DNA of 64,000 nt from Halodesulfurarchaeum sp. HSR-GB. GTDB taxonomy: Archaea > Halobacteriota > Halobacteria > Halobacteriales > Halobacteriaceae. Positions 8,107 through 17,416 of the stretch are shown here, piece by piece (positions within the stretch are counted from its first letter, which is position 1; each line of letters starts with the position of its first letter). Below the pieces are notes generated by a model, which worked only from the letters and a program-made list of their open reading frames with translations, was not told where the DNA came from and did no database searches. The DNA lies in the NCBI RefSeq assembly GCF_031432215.1, contig NZ_JAVKGN010000001.1, positions 186,001-250,000 on the forward strand, in the 5' to 3' direction. The translations under genes and the position numbers were made by a program.

Positions 8107-8334
8107 ATGGATCCGCGCTCGATCGGCTGGGCGATCGTCTTCTTCCTGCTCGCCGCCCTCGCCATCCCCTGGTTTCTCTGGGGCTCGACCGGCGTGATCG
8201 CTGGCCTCCCGGTCTGGCTGTGGTACCACATCGCCTGGCTGTTACTGGCCGCACTCGTGTTCCGACACTTTACCCGACGGGCGTGGGGACTCTGGATCGA
8301 CGACCGAACTGACAGCCACGGGGGCAAGCGATGA
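8107..8334 (+). CDS. DUF3311 small membrane protein
   Basis: 75 residues with two hydrophobic helices (about residues 7-30 and 38-58), separated by a short loop, and a charged C-terminus. The pattern of PWFLWG and VWLWYHIAWLLLAALVF is typical of DUF3311 proteins, which are encoded immediately upstream of sodium:solute symporters and are thought to act as a small subunit. Its TGA overlaps the symporter ATG (ATGA), indicating translational coupling. Confidence 0.85.
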   Translation: MDPRSIGWAIVFFLLAALAIPWFLWGSTGVIAGLPVWLWYHIAWLLLAALVFRHFTRRAWGLWIDDRTDSHGGKR

Positions 8335-9839
8335 GCGTGGCACTGCAACTCGGCATCATCGTGGGGTACCTCCTCGTCGCGCTCGGCGTGGGCCTGATCG
8401 CCTACCGGGTAACCGAGCGGACGGCCGAGGACTTCTACCTCGCGAGTCGGTCCTTTGGCACCGTCGTCCTGCTCTTTACGGTCTTTGCCACGCTGCTCTC
8501 GGCGTTCACCTTCTTCGGCGGGCCGGACAACGCCTACTCGCTGGGCCCGGAGTGGATCCTCGTCATGGGGCTGATGGACGGGATCATCTTCGCGATCCTC
8601 TGGTACGTGATCGGCTACCGGCAGTGGCTGCTCGGCCAGCGTGAGGGGTACATGACACTGGGCGAACTGCTGGGCGACCGCTTTGGCTCGCGAGCCCTCC
8701 GCGGCCTGGTCGCGGTCGTCTCGCTTTTCTGGCTGTTCCCCTACGTGATGCTCCAGCAGATCGGCGCGGGGGCGGCCATCACCGGACTCACCGAGGGCGC
8801 CGTCCCGTTCTGGGTCGGGGCGACACTCATCACGGCGTTCATGATCGCGTACGTCGCGCTGGCGGGAATGCGGGGAATCGCCTGGACGGACACGCTCCAG
8901 GGTGTGTTCATGCTCGCGATGATCTGGCTCGCCCTGGCCTGGGTCCTCCTGGCCGTCGATGGCGGCCTCACCACGATCAACGCCGGCATCCAGGCGAACG
9001 CGCCCGACTTCTTCGCGCTGGGTGGTGGGGCCTACACCCCGCAGTTCATGCTCACCTTCGCGATCTCGATCGCCTTCGGGGTCACCATGTTCCCCCAGAT
9101 CAACCAGCGCTTTTTCGCCGCGGCCTCCGAGACGGTGCTCAAGCGCTCGTTCACGCTCTGGCCCGTGCTCGTCCTCTTGCTCTTCGTCCCGGCCTTCCTG
9201 CTTGGCACCTGGGCCGCCGGGCTGGGCATCGAGGCCGACGTGGCCGCCGGCGAGAGTGTCCTCCCCCAGCTCCTCGCGGCCTACACCCCGACGTGGTTCG
9301 CCGCCCTGGTCATCGCGGGCGCCATCGCGGCGATGATGTCCTCCTCGGACTCGATGCTCCTCTCGGGGTCGTCGTACTTCACCCGGGACCTCTATCGGCC
9401 CTTCGTGGACCGGGAGCTCTCCGAGCGCCGCGAGGACCGGCTGGGACGACTCGGCGTGGTGGGCTTTGCCGTCGCCGCCCTGCTCGCGAGTATCTGGGCC
9501 GAGGGCGGGGGCATCGGGGCCGCAAGCGTCGGCTCGCTTTTGATCGAGATCGGTGACCTGGCCTTCGGCGGGTTCGCCCAGCTCGCCGGCCCGGTGCTGC
9601 TTGCACTCTACTGGCGCGGGACGACCCGAAGCGGGTTGCTCGCGGGCATCCTGGCCCCCCAGGTCGTCTACGTAACCTTCAACTTCCTCCCCGCGACGAC
9701 CGTCGCCGGCCTCCCGCTTTTCGCCACCAGCTATTTCGGCTGGGGGCTCTCCCTTTACGCGATGGTGTTCGGGGTGGGGGTGACCGCACTCGGGTCGGTC
9801 GCCGACCGCAAGCGCCGTTCCGGGGGTGTCAGGCCGTGA
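8331..9839 (+). CDS. Sodium:solute symporter family (SSS) transporter
   Basis: 502 residues, about 13 hydrophobic segments. It has the SSS features: EDFYLASRSFGTVVLLFT after the first helix, FTFFGGPDNAYSLGPEWIL, LAGMRGIAWTDTLQG, and MMSSSDSMLLSGSSYFTRDL with the Na2-site serines of helix 8. Together with DUF3311 it should import an organic solute with Na+; pantothenate, proline or a monocarboxylate are all possible and the sequence does not decide. The gene is flanked by four-base overlaps with DUF3311 and with the CARF regulator, which suggests its expression or substrate is linked to that regulator. Confidence 0.88.
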   Translation: MSVALQLGIIVGYLLVALGVGLIAYRVTERTAEDFYLASRSFGTVVLLFTVFATLLSAFTFFGGPDNAYSLGPEWILVMGLMDGIIFAILWYVIGYRQWLLGQREGYMTLGELLGDRFGSRALRGLVAVVSLFWLFPYVMLQQIGAGAAITGLTEGAVPFWVGATLITAFMIAYVALAGMRGIAWTDTLQGVFMLAMIWLALAWVLLAVDGGLTTINAGIQANAPDFFALGGGAYTPQFMLTFAISIAFGVTMFPQINQRFFAAASETVLKRSFTLWPVLVLLLFVPAFLLGTWAAGLGIEADVAAGESVLPQLLAAYTPTWFAALVIAGAIAAMMSSSDSMLLSGSSYFTRDLYRPFVDRELSERREDRLGRLGVVGFAVAALLASIWAEGGGIGAASVGSLLIEIGDLAFGGFAQLAGPVLLALYWRGTTRSGLLAGILAPQVVYVTFNFLPATTVAGLPLFATSYFGWGLSLYAMVFGVGVTALGSVADRKRRSGGVRP

Positions 9840-10777
9840 GCGAACCAGAGTCCGTCCCACAGACCCACATCGTCCCCGTCGGGTTCGAGTACGACCGGCT
9901 GATCGCCCCCCTGATCCGTGATCAGTTCACTGTCGATCGGGCACTGCTGCTGCAGGGCGCGGTCGGCAGCGAGGGCAACATCGAGTACTCAAAGCAGCTG
10001 GCCCGCAAACTCGAAGCGGACTTCCAGAACCTGCTCGGGGCCCGAACCGAGCGGATGACCGTCGAGAACGTCTATGACTACGACGCGGCCTTCGAGCAGG
10101 CCTTTGCGTGTATCACCGCCGAACTGGCGGCCGGTCGCGAGATCTGGGTGAACGTCTCCTCGATGCCACGCCCGGTGAGTTTCGCCTTCGCGACCGCGGC
10201 CCACTCGGTGATGGTCGAACGCGAGACCGACCGGGATCGCATCCACACCTACTACACGGCCCCCGAGAAGTATCTGGAGACGGAACTCGCCGAACAGCTC
10301 CGGGCGGGAATCGAGTTGCTCGAAACACTTGCGGCCGACATGGCCGAGGACGGCACCGTGACTGTCGACCCGGAACGGATCCGCGAGCGGCTGGCCGCCG
10401 CGACGTCGCTGCTCGCGGAGTTCGACGAGCGGGGAGCCACCGTCGGGACGGCGGAGATCGACGGCAGCCACGTCCAGGAACTCCCGGTCGCCCCGTTCTC
10501 GAACGTCAAGCCCTTCGAAGAGCTCATCCTCCACACCCTGGGTGAACACGGGGAGTTCGAGTCCATCAGTGAGTTCGCCGAAACCCTGGCTGCGGACCTC
10601 GGCGAGGAGTACACCGACAGTTTCCGCTCGAAAGTCATCTACAACGTAGATCGCCTGGGGCCGGGTGGCGTGGGCTACATCGAACGGGAGACCGAGGGCA
10701 AGTCCTACCGGATCAGGCTCTCCCGGATCGGCGAACTGTGGGTTCGTTCACACGCCACCGAGGGAGCAACAGCGTGA
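9836..10777 (+). CDS. HFX_2341-type regulator: CARF-like domain plus winged helix (DUF6293)
   Basis: 313 residues. The N-terminal half begins THIVPVGFEYDRLIAPLI, a CARF-like Rossmann opening. A second conserved strand-loop, EIWVNVSSMPRPVSFAFATA, matches the ligand-binding loop position of CARF domains. The C-terminal part (about residues 215-305) contains FEELILHTLGEHGEFESISE and a closing YRIRLSRIGELWVRS, consistent with a winged helix. Proteins of this type are annotated as HFX_2341-family transcriptional regulators in haloarchaea. No CRISPR-cas gene is in the window, so the presumed (oligo)nucleotide ligand probably has a housekeeping or stress role. The GTG start at 9836 overlaps the symporter stop. 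Confidence 0.82.
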   Translation: MSEPESVPQTHIVPVGFEYDRLIAPLIRDQFTVDRALLLQGAVGSEGNIEYSKQLARKLEADFQNLLGARTERMTVENVYDYDAAFEQAFACITAELAAGREIWVNVSSMPRPVSFAFATAAHSVMVERETDRDRIHTYYTAPEKYLETELAEQLRAGIELLETLAADMAEDGTVTVDPERIRERLAAATSLLAEFDERGATVGTAEIDGSHVQELPVAPFSNVKPFEELILHTLGEHGEFESISEFAETLAADLGEEYTDSFRSKVIYNVDRLGPGGVGYIERETEGKSYRIRLSRIGELWVRSHATEGATA

Positions 10778-10894
10778 GAATCGGCACATCATTGATAAGT
10801 AGGGGCGCCGAGAACCGAGTGACGGGAAGCCCACAGATCCACTGGGGAGGGGTCTGTGCGGCCGTGCCGGCTCGGGGACCGGCAAGGGAAGGAC

Positions 10895-12673
10895 ATGGAG
10901 GGACACACCGAGGATCGATCACGGTCGACCGCGGGCGAGTCCGGGGCTATCGAGAGGTTTTCGGCCTCGGCACATCGCCGATACGTCGCGTTCACGACTG
11001 GTTTCGGCCTGCTCGTGCTCGTCGGGCTCTCGGTCGTCCAGAAGTGGATCATCGGCGCGCCAACCGGCAACCTGGCCGGGTACGTGGTGCCGGCACTGTT
11101 CGGCGGCGGAACCGGGTTCGTGTATGGGTACTTCAACGTCGGGCGAAAGCGGCGGATCCGGCAACTGGAACGCGAGACCGAGATTCGGCGGCTCATCTCC
11201 GCGGTCAACCACGCCCTCGTCGAGACCGACGACGTCGAGGCGATGGGTCCCGAGATCGCCGACATCGTGGGGTCGAGTTCGCTGTTCGAGTGTACCTACG
11301 TCCACCTCTTTGCCCCGCCGGAGTTCGAGACCGTCTGTGTCCGCAACTCGGGCGAGACAGCCGCCACGATCAGGGAGTTCCACACCGAGGCATACGTCGA
11401 TCAGGTCTTCGAGTCCGGGGCATACCGGATCGGAGACGTGACGACACCGCCCTTTGACCACCACGAGACCGGCGAGACGCCCCACGCCGGCGTCGGAATC
11501 GCGATCGGCCACGAGGCACAGCGATATGGCGTTCTGACAGTCCACTTCCCGCCGTCGGTCACGCCGACGCCGGCGGAGATCGAGTTACTCGAGACCATCG
11601 GGGACGATTTCGGCTACTTCGTGCACACCCAGATCCTCGAGGCCGAACGACAATCCTTCGCCGAGATCGTCGAGCGGATCGACGATCCGGTCATGGTTCA
11701 GGACCGTGAGGGGACGTTTCAGGTACTCAATGAAGCCGTCACGAACGTTGCGGGGAAATCACGATCGGCGTTGCTCGGAGAGGACGAGACCCCGTTCATG
11801 GACGAGCCCACGGCAGAGACGATTACCGCGATGAAAGACCGGGTCCTCGAAACCGAAGCGCCGGTCTCCTATCAGGTCACGCCAACCTTCACCGACGGCC
11901 AGGAGCGAACGTTCTCGACGACGCGGTACCCCTATTACGACGAGCGGGGCATCCTCGCGGGAACGGTCGCGATCTGTCGGGACGTCACCGACCTCCAGGC
12001 CCACCAGCGACAGCTCAGGGTGCTCGATCGGGTGCTCCGGCACAACGTGAACAACAATATGAACGTGGTCCAGGGGTACGCGGAGATGATCCGCGAAGAG
12101 GCAAGCGGCGCGCCCGCCAGCTACGCCGCGAAGATCGCGTCCAATAGCCAGCGATTGCTGGATATCGCTCACAAGCAGCGCAAGATCACGAATTTCCTCT
12201 CCGAGACCCAGCCGAAAGAGCGCATCGAGCTCGAAGCGCTGTTGGACCAGATCGTCGGGCGGATCGAATCGGAGTTCCCGCACGCGTCAGTCTCACTCAC
12301 GTGTCCCGGAGCGGTCCACGTGTGGGCAAGCCGATCGGTCGGCGACGCCATCGAAGAGCTCCTCACGAACAGTGTGGTCCACGCGGAGAGTACCGAGCCG
12401 AACCCCCGCGTGACAGTCGAGACAAGTGCCCAGCGGGTTCGTGTTCGAATCGTCGACGAGAACCCGCCCATCCCCGAGATGGACCGGGATGTCATCTCGG
12501 GCGCGGACGAACTCGGGGCGCTGCGCCACGGCAGCGGCCTCGGCCTGTGGCTGGTCAAACTCATCGTCGATCACGCCGGGGGAGCAGTAGCACACCGGGA
12601 GCGAGGTCCCCGGGGTAACGTCGTGACGGTCGAGCTTCCGGCCAGCAGACAGGCGGACACGGGACCGAACTGA
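10895..12673 (+). CDS. Membrane sensor histidine kinase (2 TM, GAF-like, PAS, HATPase)
   Basis: 592 residues from ATG 10895, chosen because a strong purine-rich site (gggaagga) lies just upstream and the earlier in-frame opening has no such site. Two hydrophobic helices at about residues 30-55 and 62-85 anchor the N-terminus. A GAF-like region follows (about 100-250), then PAS (about 255-365, ending in AICRDVTDL). The phosphoacceptor is H383 in RVLRHNVNNNMN. The ATPase domain has the N box ELLTNSVVHAES and G2 box GSGLGLWLVKLIV. The G1 box is unusual (DENPPIP instead of DxGxG), as in many haloarchaeal kinases. No response regulator is adjacent. It converges on the next kinase with a three-base gap. 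Confidence 0.88.
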   Translation: MEGHTEDRSRSTAGESGAIERFSASAHRRYVAFTTGFGLLVLVGLSVVQKWIIGAPTGNLAGYVVPALFGGGTGFVYGYFNVGRKRRIRQLERETEIRRLISAVNHALVETDDVEAMGPEIADIVGSSSLFECTYVHLFAPPEFETVCVRNSGETAATIREFHTEAYVDQVFESGAYRIGDVTTPPFDHHETGETPHAGVGIAIGHEAQRYGVLTVHFPPSVTPTPAEIELLETIGDDFGYFVHTQILEAERQSFAEIVERIDDPVMVQDREGTFQVLNEAVTNVAGKSRSALLGEDETPFMDEPTAETITAMKDRVLETEAPVSYQVTPTFTDGQERTFSTTRYPYYDERGILAGTVAICRDVTDLQAHQRQLRVLDRVLRHNVNNNMNVVQGYAEMIREEASGAPASYAAKIASNSQRLLDIAHKQRKITNFLSETQPKERIELEALLDQIVGRIESEFPHASVSLTCPGAVHVWASRSVGDAIEELLTNSVVHAESTEPNPRVTVETSAQRVRVRIVDENPPIPEMDRDVISGADELGALRHGSGLGLWLVKLIVDHAGGAVAHRERGPRGNVVTVELPASRQADTGPN

Positions 12674-12676
12674 CCC

Positions 12677-14317
12677 TCAGTCCACGACGGGTATTTCGAC
12701 GACGAACACCGCCCCAGTCGGCTCGTTGTCCTCGACGGACACCGTGCCGTCGTACCGGTCGACCAGCGTCTGAACCAGATAGAGACCGAGGCCGGTCCCT
12801 TCACTGTCGAAGCCGATGCCCTCCTGGAAAATGGCTCGTTTGTGTTCGGCCCGAACGCCCGGCCCGTTATCGGCGACTCGAACGACGACCGTGTCTTCGC
12901 CCCGTTCGGCCGCGACCGTGACCGCTGGAACGGTCTTGTCGTTGTGATTGATCGCGTTTTTCAGCAGGTTCCGAAACACCGAGCCGAGCATGTCATCCGC
13001 GAGAACGTCGACATCCGGGAGCGGGCCATCGACTGTCACCACGGCGTTCTCGTTGCTCGACTGGGCCGCGTTGATGACCTCGGTGAGAACGGCCCGAAGG
13101 TTCTTGGGATGGAGGTCGACCGTGGATTGCAACATGACGTCGGTCACGTCCCTGGCGACTTCGGTGATCTCGACGGCCTCCCGGGCCGCTTCGAGTACCT
13201 GTTCGATGTAGCTCTCGCCCTCGGGTTCGACGTATGGCTGGACCGTCTCGGCGTAGGCCAGTACGAGCTGGAGGTCGTTTCTGATGTCGTGACGGACGAC
13301 CTTGTTGATGAGGTCCAGATTGTCCCGCTGAGTTTCGAGTTGGGCTTCGTACTCCTTGAGCTCGGTGACGTCGCGGGCATAGCCGAGGACCGCATCCTCG
13401 CCACTCCCGGGGACGGTGTAGGGAATCTTTCGCGTCTGGAGGATGCGTGTCTCGCCGTCGGCCGTGGTCAGTGTCTCCTCGGGAATGAACTTCGGCTCCC
13501 CCGACTCGATCACCGCGAGATCGTCCTCCCTGAAGGAATCGGACTGACTCGATTCCGGGATCAACTCGGGCTCCGTTCGTCCTTCGACCGCCTCGGGGAC
13601 GTGGCCATACGCCGCTGCGGTCGCCTCGTTTGCCAGCAGATACTCGCCATCCCGGTTCTTCGCGAAGATCAGGTCCGGGACGAGGTCGATGATTCGGCGA
13701 AGCTGTTCCTGGGCCTGCTTGCGGTCGTCCCGCTGGGATTCGAGTTCTCGCCGGGTGCGTTCCTGTGTGAGTTCGTATCCCGCCCACTTCGAGAGGACCT
13801 GGACCAGCGTCCGCTCGTCACGAGTGAAGGAGCTCGCCTTTGGATCGTCGGACGCAAAACAGAACGTGCCGTAGAGTTCGTCGTCGATCTCGACTCGGCC
13901 GCCGATGTAGCTCTCCAGTTCGAAGGTTTCGTAGGCCGGATCATCGCCCCACCCGGCCTCGAGTGCGTTCTGTATGGTCAGGACGTCCTCGGATTGGATC
14001 GTCTTTCGACAGTACGCTTGCGAGAGTGGGGCCTCCGCTCCGGGCTGGAGTAACTCGTGGTCGCCGACCGCCTGCTCGATCGTCTGGGTGCCCCTCTCCG
14101 CGTCGAGGTCCGCGACGTCGATCTGTGAGAGGAACCCGTATGGGAGCCCCAAGGTCTCGACGCCGATGGTGAGCAACCGATCGATCTTCTCCGAGAAGGG
14201 GAGCTCCGTGTCCATCGTCACGTCGTACACCGACTGAAAGGCGGCTATCGTGTCATCTGGCTGCGCCCGCTCCTCGACGTGAGGCCCATCGGGGCTGTCG
14301 TTTGTGGATGAGTCCAT
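12677..14317 (-). CDS. Soluble GAF-PAS sensor histidine kinase
   Basis: 546 residues from ATG 14317 (MDSSTNDSPD). The longer opening to 14425 adds a non-conserved basic stretch and was rejected. There are no membrane helices. A GAF domain (about 45-200) contains LPYGFLSQIDVADLD and SYIGGRVEIDDELYGTFCFA. A PAS domain (about 225-335) contains LVPDLIFAKNRDGEYLLAN. The phosphoacceptor is H343 in VVRHDIRNDLQL. The ATPase domain has a canonical N box (FRNLLKNAINHN), G1 box (VADNGPGV) and G2 box (GTGLGLYLVQTLVD). The GAF segment DPKASSFTRDERTLVQVLSKW resembles light- or redox-type cytosolic sensors, but the signal is unknown. No receiver domain or adjacent regulator. Confidence 0.9.
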   Translation of the reverse strand: MDSSTNDSPDGPHVEERAQPDDTIAAFQSVYDVTMDTELPFSEKIDRLLTIGVETLGLPYGFLSQIDVADLDAERGTQTIEQAVGDHELLQPGAEAPLSQAYCRKTIQSEDVLTIQNALEAGWGDDPAYETFELESYIGGRVEIDDELYGTFCFASDDPKASSFTRDERTLVQVLSKWAGYELTQERTRRELESQRDDRKQAQEQLRRIIDLVPDLIFAKNRDGEYLLANEATAAAYGHVPEAVEGRTEPELIPESSQSDSFREDDLAVIESGEPKFIPEETLTTADGETRILQTRKIPYTVPGSGEDAVLGYARDVTELKEYEAQLETQRDNLDLINKVVRHDIRNDLQLVLAYAETVQPYVEPEGESYIEQVLEAAREAVEITEVARDVTDVMLQSTVDLHPKNLRAVLTEVINAAQSSNENAVVTVDGPLPDVDVLADDMLGSVFRNLLKNAINHNDKTVPAVTVAAERGEDTVVVRVADNGPGVRAEHKRAIFQEGIGFDSEGTGLGLYLVQTLVDRYDGTVSVEDNEPTGAVFVVEIPVVD

Positions 14318-14458
14318 CTCCGGATGGTTCGATTTCCCAGCCTGTGTCCTTCTAAATATCGGTGGGTGCACTCGTTGATCGATTGCCAAATTCAGGTGGG
14401 CGAGCAGAAGCGTTCCAGTGGGCATCGGGCACCCGGAGCAAAAATCGGGGGAGAAGTG

Positions 14459-16363
14459 CTACACGAGGATTTCGGTCCCTAGCTGTCTGAGTTTCGCCTG
14501 CAGATCGCTGCCCGGTTCGGCCGCGACCGAGCGCGTGTAGGTCCCGGTGGCCGGGGCGTCGGCGAGGTTCACGCCTATCACCGGGAAGGTCGTCCCCGCG
14601 ATGGTCTCGGAAAACGACCCCGGGTTGGCCGGTTTGTCGTCTGTCAGGACGAACATGACCCGCCTGGTCTCGCGGGCCGATTCGCGGTTCAGCCGAGGCC
14701 GGACGACCTGAAGCACGGTCGTCAACGGCGTTCCGCCACCAGTTCGGCCGTGAAAGAGGCGGTCACGGTTCGAGTCCGAGGAGACCCCGAAGGGCTTGGC
14801 GATCCGAACGGTGGAATCGAACAGTTCGAAAACCGCCGTCTCGACCCCCACGTCTTCGAGCGCGTAGAGCAACAGTCCCAGCGCGAGTTCGGCCTGCCGG
14901 ATCTTCCGACCCATCGAGGCGGATCGGTCGAGCACGAACGCCATGTAGTAGTCCTTCCGGTCGGGTTCCTCGCGACGCCGCTTGAGGGTCCCCGGATTGG
15001 ATTCGATGCCGGTCCGGTAGAGACGCTTCGAGTCCAGCCGCCCCCGGCGGGTGCCCCGTCGTATCTTCGTCCGGCGCTCGTGCTGCAGCCGATTCCGGAA
15101 GAGTCGGGCCAGTGGGCGATAGTCGGAGCGAACGCGGTCCAGCACCGTCGGGTCGGCCGTCCAGGATTCGGTTGGGACCACGAGATCCAGCGAGCGCAAG
15201 CCGTCCCTGGCCCGGTCGCCGTCCCCGGCGAGTACCGCGTCGAGTTCCTCGTACTCCTCCAGGGCGGCTTCCGTCACGTCGGCCTCCGCCCGGGCGTCGT
15301 CCGCCGCCGCCTCGGCGGCCTCGGCCTGGATCTCCGGGTCCACCTCGACGCTCGCCGGCGAGTCCATGGCCGAGTCGCCCGGACCCCGTTCGTCCGGGTC
15401 GAAATCCGCAGCGTCCGGCGCGTCGAGTGCGTCGGCTGGAGCGGTGCTCGCCCCGGAGTCGTTGTCCCGGGAATCGTCCGGCATCCCCTCGCCGGTGGCG
15501 CCCTCGCCCGCGCGACCGTTCTGTTGGGTCCGGCCGTCGGCGTCAGCCACATCGAGAACCGCGAGGACGGCCTGGACGAATTCGAAGATCGCCGCGTTTC
15601 GATCGGTCGCTTCCGGGGTCGTGCGGACGGTCTCGACGATGCTCGGGAGTCGGGGCCACAGTTCAGTTTCGAAGCGCCGTCTGTCCGCCTCGGTGGTGAA
15701 GTGATGAGCGGGATCGCTCGGATCGAGCAGGGACCCGATTACTTCGAGGTCCAGCCCGTAGTCCGCCGCGAGCCAGCGGTCGAGAATCGAGGCGTGGACG
15801 GCATGTACGAGCGGGTACACGAAGCCGCCTCGTTCGGGGTCCGGGATGCCGACAGAGGCATCTTCGAGGAGGTTCGCGCGCAGCGCCCGGAGCGGTTCGT
15901 CGTAGTTGGGCCAGCGCCGGACGATCTGGGTCTCGATCGCCGCGTCTTCGAGGACGTTGTGCAGGGTGTGGGCGACGCCCGCCTCGCCGGTGTCCAGTTC
16001 CGCCAGCCGGGCCTCCCAGTCGGCGTAGTCGGTGTACCGGATGTGTCCGGCCTCGTGCACCGCGAGGGCCCGCTGGACGAGCCAGTCCCAGGCCCACGGG
16101 TCGTAGTCGGTCACCGGCTGGTGGACCCGTCGCCCGGTGATCGCGACCTCGTATTCGGCGGTCGCCGTGGATTCCAGTTCCGTCGTCCGGATCGATTCGT
16201 CGATTCGGACGGTCGTCTCCCAGGCCCGGGAGAGTCGCCGGAGGTTCCGCTGGAGTCGCCGTCGGCGCGACTCCCCCGTCCGGACTGCCTGCCGGTCGAC
16301 GGCCTGGCCGAGGGCGCTCACCAGCGCATCTCGGTCCAGATCGGGATCGAGGGTGACGGGCAT
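14459..16363 (-). CDS. VWA-domain protein of the MoxR-associated type, with HEAGH motif
   Basis: 634 residues. The N-terminal domain carries HEAGH (residues 103-107) followed by HTLHNVLEDAAIE (E139/D140), the HExxH plus downstream acidic pattern seen in CobT/NorD/CbbO-like VWA proteins. A long acidic, low-complexity linker (about 275-360) precedes the C-terminal VWA domain. The MIDAS is complete: DRSAS starting D479, the Thr in TGGGTPLTTVL and the Asp in VLTDDKP. Such proteins pair with MoxR-type AAA ATPases to remodel or metallate target proteins. The AAA gene lies six bases upstream in the same operon. The target is unknown; no obvious metalloenzyme is adjacent. Confidence 0.85.
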   Translation of the reverse strand: MPVTLDPDLDRDALVSALGQAVDRQAVRTGESRRRRLQRNLRRLSRAWETTVRIDESIRTTELESTATAEYEVAITGRRVHQPVTDYDPWAWDWLVQRALAVHEAGHIRYTDYADWEARLAELDTGEAGVAHTLHNVLEDAAIETQIVRRWPNYDEPLRALRANLLEDASVGIPDPERGGFVYPLVHAVHASILDRWLAADYGLDLEVIGSLLDPSDPAHHFTTEADRRRFETELWPRLPSIVETVRTTPEATDRNAAIFEFVQAVLAVLDVADADGRTQQNGRAGEGATGEGMPDDSRDNDSGASTAPADALDAPDAADFDPDERGPGDSAMDSPASVEVDPEIQAEAAEAAADDARAEADVTEAALEEYEELDAVLAGDGDRARDGLRSLDLVVPTESWTADPTVLDRVRSDYRPLARLFRNRLQHERRTKIRRGTRRGRLDSKRLYRTGIESNPGTLKRRREEPDRKDYYMAFVLDRSASMGRKIRQAELALGLLLYALEDVGVETAVFELFDSTVRIAKPFGVSSDSNRDRLFHGRTGGGTPLTTVLQVVRPRLNRESARETRRVMFVLTDDKPANPGSFSETIAGTTFPVIGVNLADAPATGTYTRSVAAEPGSDLQAKLRQLGTEILV

Positions 16364-16369
16364 CTCGAA

Positions 16370-17416
16370 TCAGAGTTCGTCGGCGATCGCGTCCCGAATG
16401 AACTGCTTGTCCGATTTCATCGCGGCCTGGCCGACGAACTTCACCCGGGCGGCCGCCGCAAAGTCCATGAACTCCTCGTTCGGGCCGGCCATCTCGACGG
16501 TGTCCCGGAGTTCCCGGTGGCCGATCGGGGTCGCGATGGCGTTTGCTTCCCGGCGGGCCTCCCGGAGGACCGCCGCAAAGCGGACGAGATCCCGGAGTTT
16601 CTCGGTGTCCGGCGCGCCGGTCTCGGCTTCGAGCAACTCGACTTCGGTCTCGATCCCCGCCCGGTCGTCCTCGCTTGCGGCCAGATACGGGTGTTCGATG
16701 ACGACACACCGCGAGCGCAGGGCGTCGTTGAGTTCGGCGGTATCAGCATAGTGCAGGGGATTGATCGTCGCCGTGGCGTGGAAGTCCGGGTGAATGTAGC
16801 GGCCCAGGTGTTCGTCCGGGTTCCAGATTTCCCCACGAGGGAGGTCCCGGAGTGTGCGCCCGACCCCCCGCAGGTGCAGTTCGCGCTTGCCCCGATCCTC
16901 GAACAGCGGGTGCAGCGCGGCGGTGACCGACCCGGTCGCCATGTTGAGTTCGTCGGCGACGTAGAGACCGCCGAAGATCGCTGCCTTCGCTGCCTCACCG
17001 AGGATGTAGTAGGTGCCGCCCTGACCGTCGAGGTCCTTCTCGCCCACCACGTCGAAGACCGAGGTCTCCGCGCCGAACTCCTGGCGGTAGACCGGATGGT
17101 TCACCGTGGCGGCCACCGTGCGGATCAGGTGGTTCTTTCCCGTGCCGGCCTCGCCTTCCAGGATGACCGGTTTGTCGAGCGAGAGCGCCCGGTAGAAGGT
17201 CTCCTCGGTGTCACGGGGGACGTCCGGGAGTTCGGCCGGGAAATAGGGTACCGCAGTCTCCGGGATCGCCGGATGACCCGGATCGAGTTTTCTGATCCCG
17301 TTGACCTGTTCGCCCGTCGGTTCGCCGGCGAGCAGCCGGTCTGGATCGACGTCCACGCGAATCCCGTTGATGGTACCGTCCGTCTGCTCGCTCGACTGCT
17401 GATCGGGTTGTGTCAT
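16370..17416 (-). CDS. MoxR/CbbQ-type AAA+ ATPase with atypical Walker A
   Basis: 348 residues from ATG 17416; the longer opening upstream overlaps the 148-residue gene and is not conserved-looking. Walker A reads GEAGTGKN (residues 88-95), with Asn95 where Ser or Thr usually coordinates Mg2+. Walker B is LYVADELN. Sensor-1-like Asn is in HATATINP, and an Arg-rich segment LNDALRSRCVVIEHPYL fits the arginine-finger region. It is the predicted motor for the adjacent VWA protein. Its start codon overlaps the TGA of the upstream gene by one base, giving a three-gene operon. Confidence 0.85.
   Translation of the reverse strand: MTQPDQQSSEQTDGTINGIRVDVDPDRLLAGEPTGEQVNGIRKLDPGHPAIPETAVPYFPAELPDVPRDTEETFYRALSLDKPVILEGEAGTGKNHLIRTVAATVNHPVYRQEFGAETSVFDVVGEKDLDGQGGTYYILGEAAKAAIFGGLYVADELNMATGSVTAALHPLFEDRGKRELHLRGVGRTLRDLPRGEIWNPDEHLGRYIHPDFHATATINPLHYADTAELNDALRSRCVVIEHPYLAASEDDRAGIETEVELLEAETGAPDTEKLRDLVRFAAVLREARREANAIATPIGHRELRDTVEMAGPNEEFMDFAAAARVKFVGQAAMKSDKQFIRDAIADEL

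Noticed and set aside
8037..9860. Minus-strand opening of 607 codons opposite the symporter
   Set aside because: Antisense frame of a membrane protein; Arg/Glu/Gly-rich, no motif, spans three real genes.
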